64,000 nucleotides of DNA from Zygaena filipendulae (GCA_907165275.2 OU015660.1:196001-260000); one strand, 5' to 3'. Shown: positions 22,001 to 33,391, counted from the first letter of the stretch. The notes: generated by a model from the sequence alone, not told the origin. Program-made: numbers and translations.

Positions 22001-23295
22001 GTACTATAAGTAGGTACACTTAATGTGTATACTTTGTGTGTGTACAAAAGTTGTGTACCTACTTTGATAAAATATAAATAAAGTGCAGTGGTTTGTTGGT
22101 AACGGAATTGTTCATTAGTGAGGGTTGAAGTAAAAAAAAGGCTTAATTATTTTATTAATATTGGTTTTTAAACACAGAGGCGTCTCTAGCCCATGTAGCG
22201 CCCGTGTGCAAACATTACCCTAGCGCCCCCCAGTAAGCGCGCGGTCAAAATGGAATAGGTACAAAATACAAGTATGTAACACATCAAGTTACCACAAACT
22301 GACAAACCATAGTGGATAATAAACTCTATTGTTTGGAGATTTTTAAAGAAGAAATTTCCACTGAGTTTCCGTAGCGAGCGGCGCTCGGCGCCCGCCCTCT
22401 AGGACTGCTGCGCCCGTGTGCAACGCACACCCTACACTATAGGTAGAGACACTTCTATCTGTCTGTACAAATGCAGGTATAGGTACTTTAATATCGGACA
22501 GAAATACTAATGTTGTGGCTACTTTTTCAGTTTTCATGGAAGGATTAAAATCACGGAAAAAAACCCCAGTGCCTCTTTTATTCAAAGACATGAAGAAATA
22601 AAATATATGACTGTTACCTCTGGAAAAACTAAAACTGATTGACACATTTTGACCAATAATAATAATAATAAACCATTTATTTCCAATCAGTGACTTATAC
22701 ACTACAGCAATAACTAGATTTGAGGACACAATCAATATGAAACATGTAGCTAAGCCAAAGTGAGAGATCGGAATCCGTACTATACGTAATATTCTATCTA
22801 TATGTCATCATAAGAGTTTTATAATATTGTTTTTGTCTCATGATCTGCACATCACTGAGGAAATAAATATAACAATATAATATTCTGACAGTGTATAATT
22901 ATCTCTTGATCTTTGGCAGTATCGAAGATAAATCGCACATAATATCGCTTTCTTTTCAGTAGCACACCACGGCAAAATATCCTATTTCTTAGTATACTTT
23001 TTAATAGAATTTATGACCTGTTGGTGATTTTATGTGCTGTTATTCCTGAATTAATTTTGTCTATCTCTAAGCTAATGACGCACCTCTGAACACAACGCGA
23101 TCGTAACCGCGGGCGACTGCTAATTAGTTATTAAATAGGCGAATATTTACCGGTGCAAGTGTGACGGGGCCTTGTTCAACAGCGTGTAGTACTGGCGGAC
23201 AAACTCGCGGCCAACACTTTGCGGCGACGGGGACGCCTCCATTACCATTGCTCTTGAAAACTTGATGGTAATATGTCCCTCTACAACGCACTATC
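15888..23295 (-). CDS. rin: Rasputin / G3BP homologue (NTF2-like and RRM protein)
   Basis: Cytoplasmic RNA-binding scaffold of stress granules. Coding exons: 23248-23151, 20657-20516, 19886-19728, 19239-18900, 18166-17942, 17588-17352, 16777-16533, 16031-15888 (stop 15890-15888), 1590 nt, 529 aa. The NTF2-like dimer domain fills exons 1-3 ([59 protein letters not shown]). An acidic [11 protein letters not shown] stretch and a very Pro/Ala-rich linker follow, then the conserved [13 protein letters not shown] motif. The RRM in exon 7 has RNP2 LFLGNL and RNP1-like NYGFITY, completed by [10 protein letters not shown] in exon 8. The C-terminus is a short Arg-rich tail, not a long RGG domain. Start chosen by similarity to insect Rin. 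The ATG exon probably starts at 23295 after TTTACCAG, so a 5' UTR exon lies upstream. The exon 3 donor is GC; exon 6 has tandem acceptors. Confidence 0.95.
16038..16066. repeat. CA microsatellite at rin last acceptor
   Basis: A CA run that on the minus strand reads as GT repeats ending in GTGCAG, the acceptor of the last rin exon. Confidence 0.85.
16271..16500. repeat. Dispersed repeat, partner of 41780-42030
   Basis: Shares GATGACCTCGATCG, AGCTGATGCATCGCTCGC, GAGCTACGTGTATTGTG and CGCTTATCCTGTTTGTTATA, in the same order and orientation, with 41780-42030. An unnamed interspersed element, here in the last rin intron. Confidence 0.75.
18461..18880. mobile_element. TIR MITE in rin intron
   Basis: The left end GGTCCGTATTCCAAAAGG and the right end CCTTCTGGAATACGGGCC are inverted copies, with ATA outside both ends. 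Inside is an imperfect direct duplication of about 50 bp (CCAATCAGAG..., at 18675 and 18724). It ends about a dozen bases from the donor of rin exon 4. Confidence 0.8.
19340..19670. repeat. Dispersed repeat family, copy 1
   Basis: Shares CCATTAGTGATGAACAGTG, GAAATGCATCT, TTTCAATGTAAATAACTTC and TGGCTGTATGGACTTAG with 43150-43445 and in part with 32960-33075. Unnamed; in rin intron 3. Confidence 0.7.
19975..20235 (+). mobile_element. Helitron-like relative, degraded
   Basis: Contains the lepidopteran-repeat blocks AACCCCTAATGGGGTGAAAA, TTTGTATGGA and CCACGCGGACGAAGTCGC. The terminal CAGCTAG is lost. A relative is at 23400-23595. Confidence 0.5.
21010..21140 (+). mobile_element. Retrotransposon tail
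   Basis: Gene-like stretch ending TAATAAAGCATGAATAAAATAAA, in the 2.5-kb first coding intron of rin. Probable SINE or 5'-truncated LINE end. Confidence 0.35.
22178..22458. mobile_element. Possible TIR element
   Basis: Starts AGGCGTCTCTAGCCC and ends CTATAGGTAGAGACACTTC, imperfect inverted copies. Also contains GCGCCCGTGTGCAA twice as a direct repeat near both ends. In rin intron 1. Confidence 0.45.
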
Positions 23296-23399
23296 CTGGT
23301 AAAATACATTGCAAAAAATATATTTAAAGGCACACCAAACTATCATAGCATACAAAATGTTGCTAATTTCCCCAAACTTTTCCTTAACATCTATCTATG

Positions 23400-23595
23400 C
23401 AAATAAACTGCTTTGTCCTGAATGACTGACTGATGGATCAACGGACAGCCTAAACCGCTGATTGTTGACTGTAGAGACCTGAATCTTGGAGGGTGTGTTC
23501 TTTGTATGAAGTAGACATCCGATAAGACAAGAGTTTTGAAAATTCAACCCCTCAGGGGGTGAAAAGGTGGGTGAAACCGCACGGGACAGCTAGTA
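23400..23595 (+). mobile_element. Helitron-like relative
   Basis: AACCCCTCAGGGGGTGAAAA followed by GGGTGAAACCGCACGGGACA and GCTAGT at the right end, the terminal signature of the family. It lies just upstream of the first rin coding exon. Confidence 0.6.
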
Positions 23596-23639
23596 TACAA
23601 TATGATGATTAATTACATATAAACAATCAACTGTTTTAT

Positions 23640-25900
23640 TTAATTTAAGGAAGTACCCAATAGGTTTAGATTCTCTTCAAATGCAGCATAAATAAATCCT
23701 GAACGACATCTTGCATAGGGCCCTAATATCCACCCATGTTCCATGCTCGCTGGAGCCGGCAGGGTTATACCGCAATGATGGCAAGAGACCGGATGGAGGG
23801 ACATCGATCCCTTGGCAGAGGGGAAGGTGTTTGCTGTAGGATGCAATGTGCATGAGCACCTTCGCTGCATCCCTCCTCCCGCAAACAACCAGATCAGCAG
23901 GACCGGCCGCTGAGTGAACCACTTGCCAAAAGTGTGCTGAGCTTGAGAGGATGCATATACTTTTATTCCTTTTACACAAAACAGTTTGTGGTCATTACAA
24001 TTTTTACTTAAGTTATAGTATATTATTATATTATGTTCAGACCACAAGATCACAGGAATGCAGCGAGCATCATACACTCTTTTGCACCGGGCGCCTGGAG
24101 GGTCAGGGTGCGGACTATTTGATTAAGGTGATGTGTTCAGTTACAGTTATTGGATAAAAGTAATTTGTTTATCTAAGTAACTAGGATAAGTTAAGCATTA
24201 ATGCAGCTGTATCTGAGTATTTTAATTTTAATTTCAACTTGATACCTCCATGTGTTTCTGAGAGAACGAGCCTTTACAGACAGAGAGACAGACCAACAGT
24301 GTAGAACACCGAAATTATAGAGTAAAAATAATAAAATAAAACGAAAACTTACTATTTTTTAAAGTTGGTTAAAATGAAATGAATTAAGATAACTATAAGA
24401 TGAGTAAATAATACTGAATCAAATTTTCATGTAGTTTTCACTAATAGATAGAGTGATTCAACAGGAAGGTTTATAATTTATATGCATAGTTTATCCTGAA
24501 ATTTCCCTGGAAACTCTGAAATTTATGCATGTGAAACCACAGGGGGCAGTCAGTATATTAACAAATAAAACCAAATGAAGTAACTATCAAAATTAATAGT
24601 TAAAGGCAGCCTCAACTTTGTACTATCTAGATATAATGAAGTAACAAATAAATATTTATTATTGTTATTTAATGGTAATTTGATGTTACTTAATTACTGT
24701 CTTTTAATTACACAATAATGGCAGCACAAAATAGTGAAGAATATGATCAGTCACTTATAACATAAACACATTATTAGCACAGAACATAGTAATCTGTGAT
24801 CATTGTACATAAAATATATAGATGGCAATCAGTGCTTGGGTTTAAACCTGATAAAAGCCAGCCTTTTAAGTTGTTTTAAAAACAGCAGGCTTTTATCAGG
24901 TTTAATACTGGGTTGGTTGTCCATCTATATAAATGATCTTCAATTAGAGGACTTTAGTTGACAACAGCATCCAAAAAAGGCACTGATAACCACAAAAGTA
25001 GATGAAGTCCCATGTGTGAGCCGATACAACCACATTTTTTGTATGGGTCATTCACTCAGCCTCACAACACAAAGTTTCAGAACACTCAGGAAGTTTATGT
25101 GCAGATTAGTATCCAATTTTCAATCATACATACAACTAAGTTACACTAGTACTGTAGTGTGCCAAGTTTATGAGACCTCTACGACCATACAGCAATACAG
25201 TGAACCTCAAGTATTCAGAACGTCAAGAGGATTGCATACAAAACACTACAAACATATTAATTCAGTACCTAGCAACATAGGCGCCATAGAGCATAATATG
25301 CATAGGTATAGGGTGTTAAAGAACTTTAGCAGAAGAAAGAGAGGAAGGGCTACGACATCTGACGGACTCGGGACTCCCACCGTTACGCGGCTAGCAGCTA
25401 CAGAGACATCGCTTGTTATTATCTATTGTCATGTAACGCATGGCAAGCCCTACGATGACCATGACTAATCTAGCGCTGTTTAATTTTGCACCCTTGGATT
25501 TTAACACTACTTATGTTTGAAATAAGCTTCCTATACCATATTTGTAAAGATACAGCAAAGAAGTGAGCAGAAAAATACAACGATGGATTAAATATGAGTA
25601 ACCTTTAAAATATCGTTACGTGCGGCGAAGTCCCCAAAGTTTATGTAATAAAACGAGTTATACGATTATTAACTTACCTCAGAAATGTATAGACATGAAA
25701 GTGACCCAATATTCGCGAATATCACGTAATTTTTACTATAAATATCAACTGCAAACAGAATAAAGCCTACCTCACCGCTACGTTCTTCGGGTATCGGTCA
25801 CAGATAACTATAAATATAAAGTACAAAACCGTATCGGTCGGTAGGTCCACCACAGATCACTAAACTAATTCGAATAAAAAAAATATTTTTGTGTTGCACA
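23640..25900. other. Upstream region of rin, no gene called
   Basis: Probable promoter and 5' UTR territory of rin, which I cannot resolve. Open frames at 23640-24077 (minus) and 25016-25468 (plus) have no recognisable motif. Confidence 0.3.
24841..24906. repeat. Short pre-miRNA-sized hairpin
   Basis: TTTAAACCTGATAAAAGCC pairs with GGCTTTTATCAGGTTTAA across a loop of about 25 nt. The stem is 17-18 bp and nearly perfect. Confidence 0.6.
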
Positions 25901-25924
25901 GTCCATTTATCGAGGAAAGCTAGC

Positions 25925-26025
25925 TATTTATTTTATTTATTTATTGTTTTGTTGTCAGGCTACATGGGCCCATAGATAAATACCTTACAAACTAACATAC
26001 ATTACAAATATAAAAAAAACATTCC
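25925..26025 (-). mobile_element. Retrotransposon 3' end
   Basis: Reverse of the block GTATTTATCTATGGGCCCAT followed by a TAAATAAATA tail. The same block occurs on the plus strand at 32440-32512. Confidence 0.6.
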
Positions 26026-26340
26026 CTTGCCTATTTAAGCTATAAACGCTGCGGCCAGTAGGAGCGGAGCAGCAATGAAAAATATAGCAAAACGGGAAAA
26101 TTATTACTTTTGAGAGCTTCTGTTGCGTAAATGGTTAGCTGTGGAATATATTTTAGCAGGTTGTTTACTCAAATTAACGCGGGTGAAACCACGGGCACAG
26201 CTGGTGAAAATATAAAAAAGCATAAAATCCTTATAGCCTTTCACCCGTCGAAATTGTTACTTCCTACTATCTTCGGCAAAAAAAATGTTTCACGCACGAT
26301 CCCTATTATTTATAATCTGCGGCAAAACTTCACGTAGCCC

Positions 26341-26485
26341 TTAAGGCCGCTCCACAATCGCGCGCGAACCGCGCGCGTACCCGCGAAACAGCCGCGAACC
26401 ACCCGCGAACCATGATACCACACTTGTAGTTCGCGGGTGTTTCGCGGCTTCGCGCGCGAACCACGCGTGAATGTGCAGAGCGCTT
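26341..26485. mobile_element. CGCGAA-rich TIR MITE, copy 1
   Basis: Begins CCGCTCCACAATCGCG and ends CGTGAATGTGCAGAGCGC, with repeated CCGCGAACCACCCGCGAA inside. TTAA lies at or next to both ends. A better preserved relative is at 43470-43604. Confidence 0.7.
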
Positions 26486-26511
26486 TAAAACATCATTGTC
26501 ATAGCCGTAGA

Positions 26512-26566
26512 CACGTAGTGATTACCTTCTCCTCAGAAGAATTATTCTTCTGAGACCTTCTCTCTG
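26512..26566. mobile_element. Core-type micro-insertion A, carrying a nested micro-palindrome
   Basis: CACGTAGTGATTACCTTCTC...TCTG, 24 bp once the nested insertion is removed. Flanked by the 8-bp repeat GCCGTAGA (26504-26511 and 26567-26574). Confidence 0.8.
26532..26554. mobile_element. Micro-palindrome insertion d (8-bp TSD), nested
   Basis: CTCAGAAGAAT, one central base, then the reverse complement. Flanked by ACCTTCTC (26524-26531 and 26555-26562). The related copies at 28769 and 43645 show the site without the palindrome and with a single ACCTT(C/T)TC. Confidence 0.88.
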
Positions 26567-27607
26567 GCCGTAGATTTCTATTAAACTTACTAAGCATCTC
26601 TGTACACCATACACGGAGAAGTACATATTATATTGGGATTTGTGGACCAGATTTGAAGAGGATAATATACTTGGCACTAACTTAACTGATAAATAATTAA
26701 ACTACAAGAAGTTGTAGGGAAAGTGTGACTACGTGGACTCGCCTCCTTCGAAAAATTTCGAACTCGAGTTTGCTGTTCGATCTCTTTATCGATTGTCGAC
26801 CACAAAATCTCAGTATCTTCGAGTTTATAGTGTACAATGTTGCCAGTAAAAGCTTATTCGAAAGCCGTATCCATTCCATTCTACCCGATTCATCTAGAGC
26901 TAAAACGGCAGCAGCTTTTCATAATTTTTAAATGGTGTCCATCATTTTATATCAAGAACTAACATATTTTATAATATGTATATTTGTACCAAAAAGAAGA
27001 AAAGTTCTTACTTTTATCACTTTTACATCATCACTTTAATTTTGTTTAAATTAGTGGGCGTAGTATGGATCGTGAAGCATAATATTTGTTTTTGTTTTTA
27101 CCCTTTTTGGGAAGTTTCAGCATTTCGATGCATAACCGGAACTTTTAACGATAAAGTTGCAGTTAATTACAACTATAGCATTTAACACAGAGTATATTTA
27201 CTAATGCATAATAAAGTTCTGAAACTGTAACATATGACTTGACTGTATGGCTCAACAGCCCTTGCCTATCCCAGAAGGGGCGAAGATAAAAAACAACAAC
27301 GACTTCTAAAACTGTCACGCACAACTGAGCGCACAACACCGCTATTCGTAGACGTACGATTTGTGGACGTACGCCGCTATAGGGAACGTGCACAACGACG
27401 GTGCTGCCAACTGGCGTTGCCAATCCGAATCTATTGATAGTTGCCATTGACATTTATTACAAGTAAACAGGATTAATTTTACTAGTGAAAATTATTATTC
27501 TAGCTAATCACAATTCATTGTTGTATTTCTGGATGTATCAACTATCAATACATCGACAAAAAATTACAAAAATAAATAAATTTAAAAGAAAAGGGAATTC
27601 AGAAAAT

Positions 27608-27678
27608 TATTTACCACTAGCTGTTCGGAGTTCCGGACAGTCCGGAGTTCAGGAATTCCGAACAGCTAGTAGTAAATA
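27608..27678. repeat. Palindrome made of two Helitron-like ends
   Basis: TTATTTACCACTAGCTGTTC is mirrored by GAACAGCTAGTAGTAAATAA, with one mismatch in a stem of about 23 bp around a GTTCCGGAC-rich centre. It joins directly to the Helitron-like copy on its right. Confidence 0.65.
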
Positions 27679-27805
27679 AACCCCCTGAAAACTTGTATGC
27701 AAAATTTCACGATGATCGGTTGTGCCGTTAAGGCGTAAAAGCGTAACAAATAAACAAGTAAACAAACAAAAACTCACTTTCGCATTTATAATATTAGTAA
27801 GGATT
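27656..27805 (-). mobile_element. Helitron-like (Lep1-type) copy, partial
   Basis: GAACAGCTAG, then AAAACTTGTATGCAAAATTT, AAGGCGTAAAAGCGTAACAA and CGCATTTATAATATTAGTAA: the reversed family order with the GGTTTCACC part missing. Confidence 0.65.
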
Positions 27806-27987
27806 ATTTTCTTATCGTAAACATTGGATATTTTAGTTTGTGTGACAATTTTACCAGTTTTCACAGCCTCATGTTCTTCATTAGATCATCCTCCTCATCC
27901 TCATCTCTTCAACCTCCAATACATGGCCGGCCTCGAAAGCTTTTAACCTTTTGACATATTTTGACCACTGACGATCATTAGTGATGA

Positions 27988-28515
27988 TAACTAGCTATGC
28001 CTCGCGGTTTCACCCGCGATAATTTCGGAGTTCCCGCATGAATCCCGGGATAAAAAGTACCCTATGTGCTTCTCTGTACCCCTGACAACGTGCACGTCAA
28101 ATTTCATTCAAATCCGTTCAGCCGTTTTTGCGTAATTGAGTAAACGTATGTGAGGATAAGAGCTCGAAAGCGTATTTTCATCCGACTTGCTTCAAATTTA
28201 TCGCCACTGTTCAGCTCCTATGTGTCTTAGCGTTATGTTATATATTTATTATTATAAATGATATTATAATTATTATATAGCCTATAACCTACCCAGGAGT
28301 ATGGACTACAATCGTACCAAGTTTGGTTAAAATCCCTTCACTAGTTTTTGACCCATGCGTTCACATACAGACAGACAGACAGATAGACAGACAAAAAATT
28401 TACTGATTGCTTTTTTGGCATCAGTATCGATCACCATTCATCCTCCAATATTAATTTTGAATATATTATATTCAATGCACAGAATTGACCTCTCTACAGT
28501 TTTATTAGAAGTATA
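27988..28515 (-). mobile_element. Composite Helitron-like element, copy 1
   Basis: Starts CTAGCTATGCCTCGCGG and runs through the standard core to GCGTAATTGAGTAAACG, then continues with about 300 bp not found in the other copies (AGGATAAGAGCTCGAAAGCG to AATTGACCTCTCTACA). The whole arrangement recurs at 33392-33862. Confidence 0.75.
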
Positions 28516-28768
28516 TACCTAGATATAGATAGACCGGAACCCATATTTTATAACTTTTATCATACCTATTCAAAAATGTAATATACCTAATTGAGGAGTT
28601 AGTTTGGTTTACATAATTATGAAAACAAAACTATCTCTTCAATTATTATCTTCCGTCCGAAAGCACGATGACAGGTCTAATAAGTTTCCTCTACTGTCCG
28701 CATAGTGTCTCTTTTGTCGATTTAGTGCTGCCACCTATAGTTCGTGCACGTTCCCTATTGGACACGAG

Positions 28769-28798
28769 CAGTAAAACGTAGTGATTACCTTCTCTCTG
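28769..28798. mobile_element. Core-type micro-insertion B (8-bp TSD)
   Basis: A 30-bp segment beginning CAGTAAAACGTAGTGATTAC and ending CTCTCTG. Flanked by GACACGAG (28761-28768 and 28799-28806). The CAG...CTG ends and 8-bp duplication resemble hAT insertions. Confidence 0.82.
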
Positions 28799-28869
28799 GA
28801 CACGAGTGAAAGCCGTACCGAAAACACGTGTGTCACGTTTTGTCTTCGTTATTTCAGTCACTTTTCAGC

Positions 28870-29020
28870 ATCTTTTTTGAACCGTGAGCAGGAAACTGAC
28901 TTTCAAGAGAGCCATGTTTTAACTTGGGGAACAATCTAACATTGTCATTGGCGAGATTTTTATTATTAAGAAACATTGTCATTGGAAAATTATAATTATA
29001 GATGCCATTATTAAAGAAGA
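28870..29020. repeat. Dispersed repeat, partner of 44520-44660
   Basis: Shares TGTTTTAACTTGG(G/C)GAACAATCTAA and CATTGTCATTGG-type blocks with 44520-44660. Unnamed. Confidence 0.6.
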
Positions 29021-30370
29021 AGAAGACTTTAGTTTTATCAACTTTAACTTTTCCAAATAAACGATGTAAAACAATTACGTCCACTTCTGCTTACGTTCCC
29101 GCCAAAAGTCCCCTACAGAGACGTGGTACCACCACAGATAAAGTAGTGATAAAAAACGTACAATAACGTCACTTCGGTAAAAAAAATAATTGCATAAGTA
29201 ATAATATTGCCAGTTACGGGTCTACCCGCCATTTTAGTGAAAAATAAACCTTTACCAGTTAATAGCGCTTAGTCCCTATTTTCCAATTACAGGAATAAAG
29301 CGCATTATGCAGCATAATGCTCAACGAAGAATATGAAAGTATGTAAGCATTAACACAATTCGGCATTGTGCACCACTGAGTCGCATTAATAAACTTATTT
29401 TTATGTTAAGGGTTTATTATTACAAGCAAATTGGACACCTTTATGAAGGAGACTTTTGGCCGAAAGGTGTGGTCTATAGGCGATTCCGGGGCAGGATACC
29501 GACAGCCACCACCAAAGCGACACAGTGTCAAAAATAGCTACTCTGACGTGTTAACCGAAACGTCATAATCTGTCAAGTGCGTGTGGCGCCATTTTGTGAA
29601 ATCACTACCTACGTACCTTGCTGCATATAATCTAAGATTTATTTGTATTTTTCTATGAAACCTTTATTAAATGGTTACTGTTTTGAAATTTAGAAAATAT
29701 TTCCTAACTGGCAATGTATTTTTATCCAATTTGAATAAAAATTAAACCAACAAATTGTAGAAGACAAAAAAGTTGTTATTTTTTAAGTACTTTTTAATTC
29801 AAAAGTCGTTAGGATTCAAATAAAATAGAAGATATATTATATTACAAATTCATTTATTTACCATTTACAATTGTTAATTTACACGATCCAATATAATTTA
29901 ATATATTTTATCTTGTACGAACGTGTTGTAATGACGACCAAACTTTTCACGTTTCAAGCTCGCTGAACAAAAATCTGTCACAATTTCAATCTCATCGACC
30001 ATTCTGTAATAGCTATTTATTCATCGCAACTGGTTAAACTAAGGTATTTTCATTAATTTAAGGAGTCATAATAATCAGTAAAAGTCAATTTAAGTCTATG
30101 AAATGAATAGTTTTAAAGTAATAGACATAACAAAAAAACCCTCTAATTTCAACAAAAAAGGTAGTGTTCCACAGAAATAGTCATAAGTTTAAAACTAGTC
30201 TACAGATTTAAAATGCAAATGCCACAATAGAAACTACAATAAATTACCTTTTAATTATAATCAAGACCATTGGTTTATGTTTTTATTAATAAAATATCAC
30301 GACATGAATATCTTTACATTTTCCATCAAATTTTCCCAAATTTTCCATACAAAATTGAAACAGTGTTAGC
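29021..30370. other. AT-rich spacer
   Basis: No exon, repeat or hairpin that I can support. Confidence 0.5.
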
Positions 30371-30371
30371 C

Positions 30372-31700
30372 AAGTATGGATGCGGCATTTGGCTATTTCA
30401 TAGTAATACATTTTAGAACACAAATTTGTAATACAAAATTTACATACTTTATTCAGTTTTTTGGTTTCAATTTGGGAATTTATATCCTGTTTTTTTTTAC
30501 ATTTTCAAAGAAAAAAATAATTTTATTGATGTTTATTACTTGGTTTAATTAACTGAGTCACAATGAATTGCATCACCGAAAATAAAAAAAAAGTTTATTT
30601 GCATGTGTTTATTTACATTATTCCCTCTATGAATTTATTTAACATTTTTAAAGGTTTAAATTGATTACAGAAAACCAAAATGTTTTTTCTGTATGAATAA
30701 AATTCCATTCTCAACACAAAGTGTAAAAAAGGCAGCCTCTAGCTCCGGTAACGAGGGTGACAACTTCCTTTTTTTGTGTCGAAGAACATTCTGTCCACCC
30801 TCGGTATAAACGCCGGGAAGATGTTTTCCTCCTCGTCACCCGCCTTTTCGTCCTCCTCGTCACTGTCATATTCGCTCCCTATAACAAAGTGAAATATATG
30901 AGAAAAAAAGCGTCGTGGTTTGATCTAAATAAAATTTCCCAGCATAGAATTAAATATCTACCGTAGTTAAGAGCCGTTTCCTACAAAATGTTTTTCTAAA
31001 ATAAAAGTATTTACTCCTCATAACATCAGCTATATGCCATTGAAAGTTCCATCAAAATCGGTTCAGCCGTTTCAGAGATTAGCCGGGACAACCACAGACA
31101 GACAGAGAAATTTAAAAAAATGGATTTTATGTATATACTTTCATAATATGCATTTAATGAAAAGCTGTTACTTTGGAATTACAAACATAAACTTCGATTT
31201 TATCTATAAGTGCATGTGTATAGATATATAGATTAATATACATACACTGTTGAAACTTCTGGCTACTCTTCGTCGAGTCCCCGGATCCGGCCACCACCAC
31301 GGGAAAGCACTCCCCGTGCCCTGCGCGACCCACCTCTATTTTTTTTCTCTTCGCTTCTCTTCTTCACTTTTCGGGTAGTAAGCAAATCCAAAAACCAAAC
31401 ATGCATTAACAAAAACAGGAGAAGGTTAGATAAAATATTGAAAAAAAAAACCAACAAAACGAAATAAAAAATCAAAATTAGGCAAAGGTTAGGTACCTAG
31501 GGGATCACGAGAACATTTATCATTAAAGGTTATCATTAAAAAATTTATAAAATTTAGAACAAAAAAAAAATTAAATTAGTATTTCCATAATCATTAAAAT
31601 TTCTTTCAATTAACTTACAATTCAAAATATTTAAATATTTGAACCAAAATATTTTTGATAAAGCGATTCTGTAAAATAGTCCGATGCCGCATCCATACTT
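30372..31700. repeat. Inverted repeat pair enclosing a gene fragment
   Basis: AAGTATGGATGCGGCAT at 30372-30388 and its exact reverse complement at 31684-31700. Weaker inverted similarity extends to about 40 bp on each side. The interval contains the acidic minus-strand fragment. Confidence 0.55.
30729..30882 (-). pseudogene. Barentsz/CASC3-like exon fragment
   Basis: On the minus strand an acceptor-like CACTTTGTTATAG is followed by an open frame SEYDSDEEDEKAGDEEEN, then PAFIPRVDRMFF, ending CHPRYRS and a stop. An acidic run followed by PA(F/Y)IPR...FF recalls the start of the SELOR region of Barentsz/CASC3, an exon junction complex protein, as I remember it. The conserved residues after FF are not maintained, and no continuation exon was found to the left. 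A basic/Gly-Arg frame at 31263-31330 (GGSRRARGVLSRGGGRIRG) on the same strand could be a second fragment. I read it as a decayed or captured piece. A real divergent gene is possible: a good donor GTAAGT for an untranslated exon lies at 32047-32042. Confidence 0.3.
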
Positions 31701-32439
31701 GTCTTACCGCGTCCTAAAACTACTGCTTACGTCATGCTAATGACATCTATCAGCGGCAAAATCGGGCATGATTTGATATAAATTACAAAATTTACTTTTT
31801 GGTTAAATTTACACACATAAACCAGATTAAAAACGATAGTTTATGATATTGTCCACACAATTTGATGTTAATTCAACAATGCATTATGAAAAAATCACAA
31901 GAATTAATTACAACAAAGCTACGATACAGACATGATATTGTCACCATTTAGATACTTCGACAAATTCAACGTAAATTAAATCACAAATTAAACGTAAATA
32001 CACCCAAAAACTTTATAAAAATAGGAAGATAATATATTTAACTTACGTTTTCACGTCATTATTATCACTATACAGTGGTATTTTAGTTTTTTTCACACAA
32101 TACTTTGGCGCGCTCCGCAGGTACCAACCAAAATGGTGGCCATAAACTCAAACAAATTGCTGTACTATTTGTAAGGCGGGAATACTTTAAAATTTCGTAT
32201 AAAAGTTGTCAACTTGAATTTCCTCTAATTGTAGATGTGTTCACGAACAATGTTTTTAATAAGTTGGAAGAATGAAAGAGCTACCATTATTTCACTTCAG
32301 GCAAAAATAAACAAATGGTATTTTTTGGCCAGATCTGGCCACCACACGCCCTGAGGGTGTTTGTCAAATGGCCAGACCTGGCCACGACACGCCTCAGGGG
32401 TTAGAATGTTTTTTATATTTGTTATATGTATGTCAGTTT

Positions 32440-32512
32440 TGTAAGGTATTTATCTATGGGCCCATGTTGCCTGATAACAAAACAATAAATAAATAAATAA
32501 ATGAATAAATAA
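32440..32512 (+). mobile_element. Retrotransposon 3' end
   Basis: GTATTTATCTATGGGCCCAT, CTGATAACAAAACAATAAAT and an AAATAAATAAAT tail. Inverted partner at 25925-26025. Confidence 0.6.
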
Positions 32513-32959
32513 AATTAAGATTGAAGGCAGATTGTAGGTCATATTTCTAGCATAATTTTATTTTTTTAACCTATAAAAAAAATTAAAATCAAAACCTAAT
32601 AACACGCCGGTACTTTAACACTAAAGAAATAAACTATCACCCCTCAAACGAATAGGGTACTTGCATGATTTTTTTTCCAGTCTATTGTAAAGATACATAG
32701 CCTACTTAAACAAAGCAAGAAAAAAAAATGCATAAATTAATTAAATAGAGCTTTTCAACGTTTCTACTTTTGGCTTTACCGCCGAAATGTGGAATGACGT
32801 CGCTAGTTAAAAAGTACGCCTTATTATCTGAGATAGAGATGTCACTGTCGTATTGACAGGGTCATGTGACACTGACAGAGAGATAACTTCAATATCCAAG
32901 AGCGAAATTAAGGATGAACTGTGTCAAGTTACTTTTAAAACTTCCAGTAAATAATCAAA

Positions 32960-33075
32960 ATTCGAAATGCATCTTACCGATGCATTAGTAAAAACTTCAA
33001 GCAAAGGAAAATATGTGTTGGCTGTATGCACCTATCCTCTTTTGCCTTCCCTGAAAAAGGTAAATGCTTTCTTCA
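32960..33075. repeat. Dispersed repeat family, copy 2 (partial)
   Basis: CGAAATGCATCTTACCGATG and TTGGCTGTATG...TTTGCCTTCCC match the family of 19340-19670 and 43150-43445. Confidence 0.55.
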
Positions 33076-33391
33076 AAAAAATAAAAGTGACGTAATATGT
33101 TAAGCGTGGCTGTGATTGGTGTTTCGTTACAACGTTCCGTTTCATAAAATTAAAAGTTGAATATTTTGGAAACTATTGATAATTTTTTAGTAAAACTTTC
33201 ACGATAATGCTTTTCTAAGGTTCTATTTTTGAAATATTGACACAATTTCCTGTAACAAAATTTCATTCAAGTACCCTATTAGAATTGACTATAATGTTGC
33301 ACAGATTTTGCTTAAAGATTTTTGTGGGCATAACAAAAATAATTTAAAAACAGATGGAGTAGACAACACTAATGCATTTTTTTATTTCAGA

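Noticed and set aside
23640..24077. 145-codon minus-strand frame
   Set aside because: Cys/His residues suggested a zinc finger, but the spacing fits no known class, and a second overlapping frame is equally open.
25016..25468. 150-codon plus-strand open frame near rin
   Set aside because: It opens with GTG, not ATG, has no recognisable motif and no promoter or poly(A) context. It overlaps probable rin promoter sequence. Kept only as a note.
26131..26337. 68-codon plus-strand frame
   Set aside because: It runs through a Helitron-like 3' end (GGTGAAACCACGGGCACAGC), so it is repeat sequence, not a gene.
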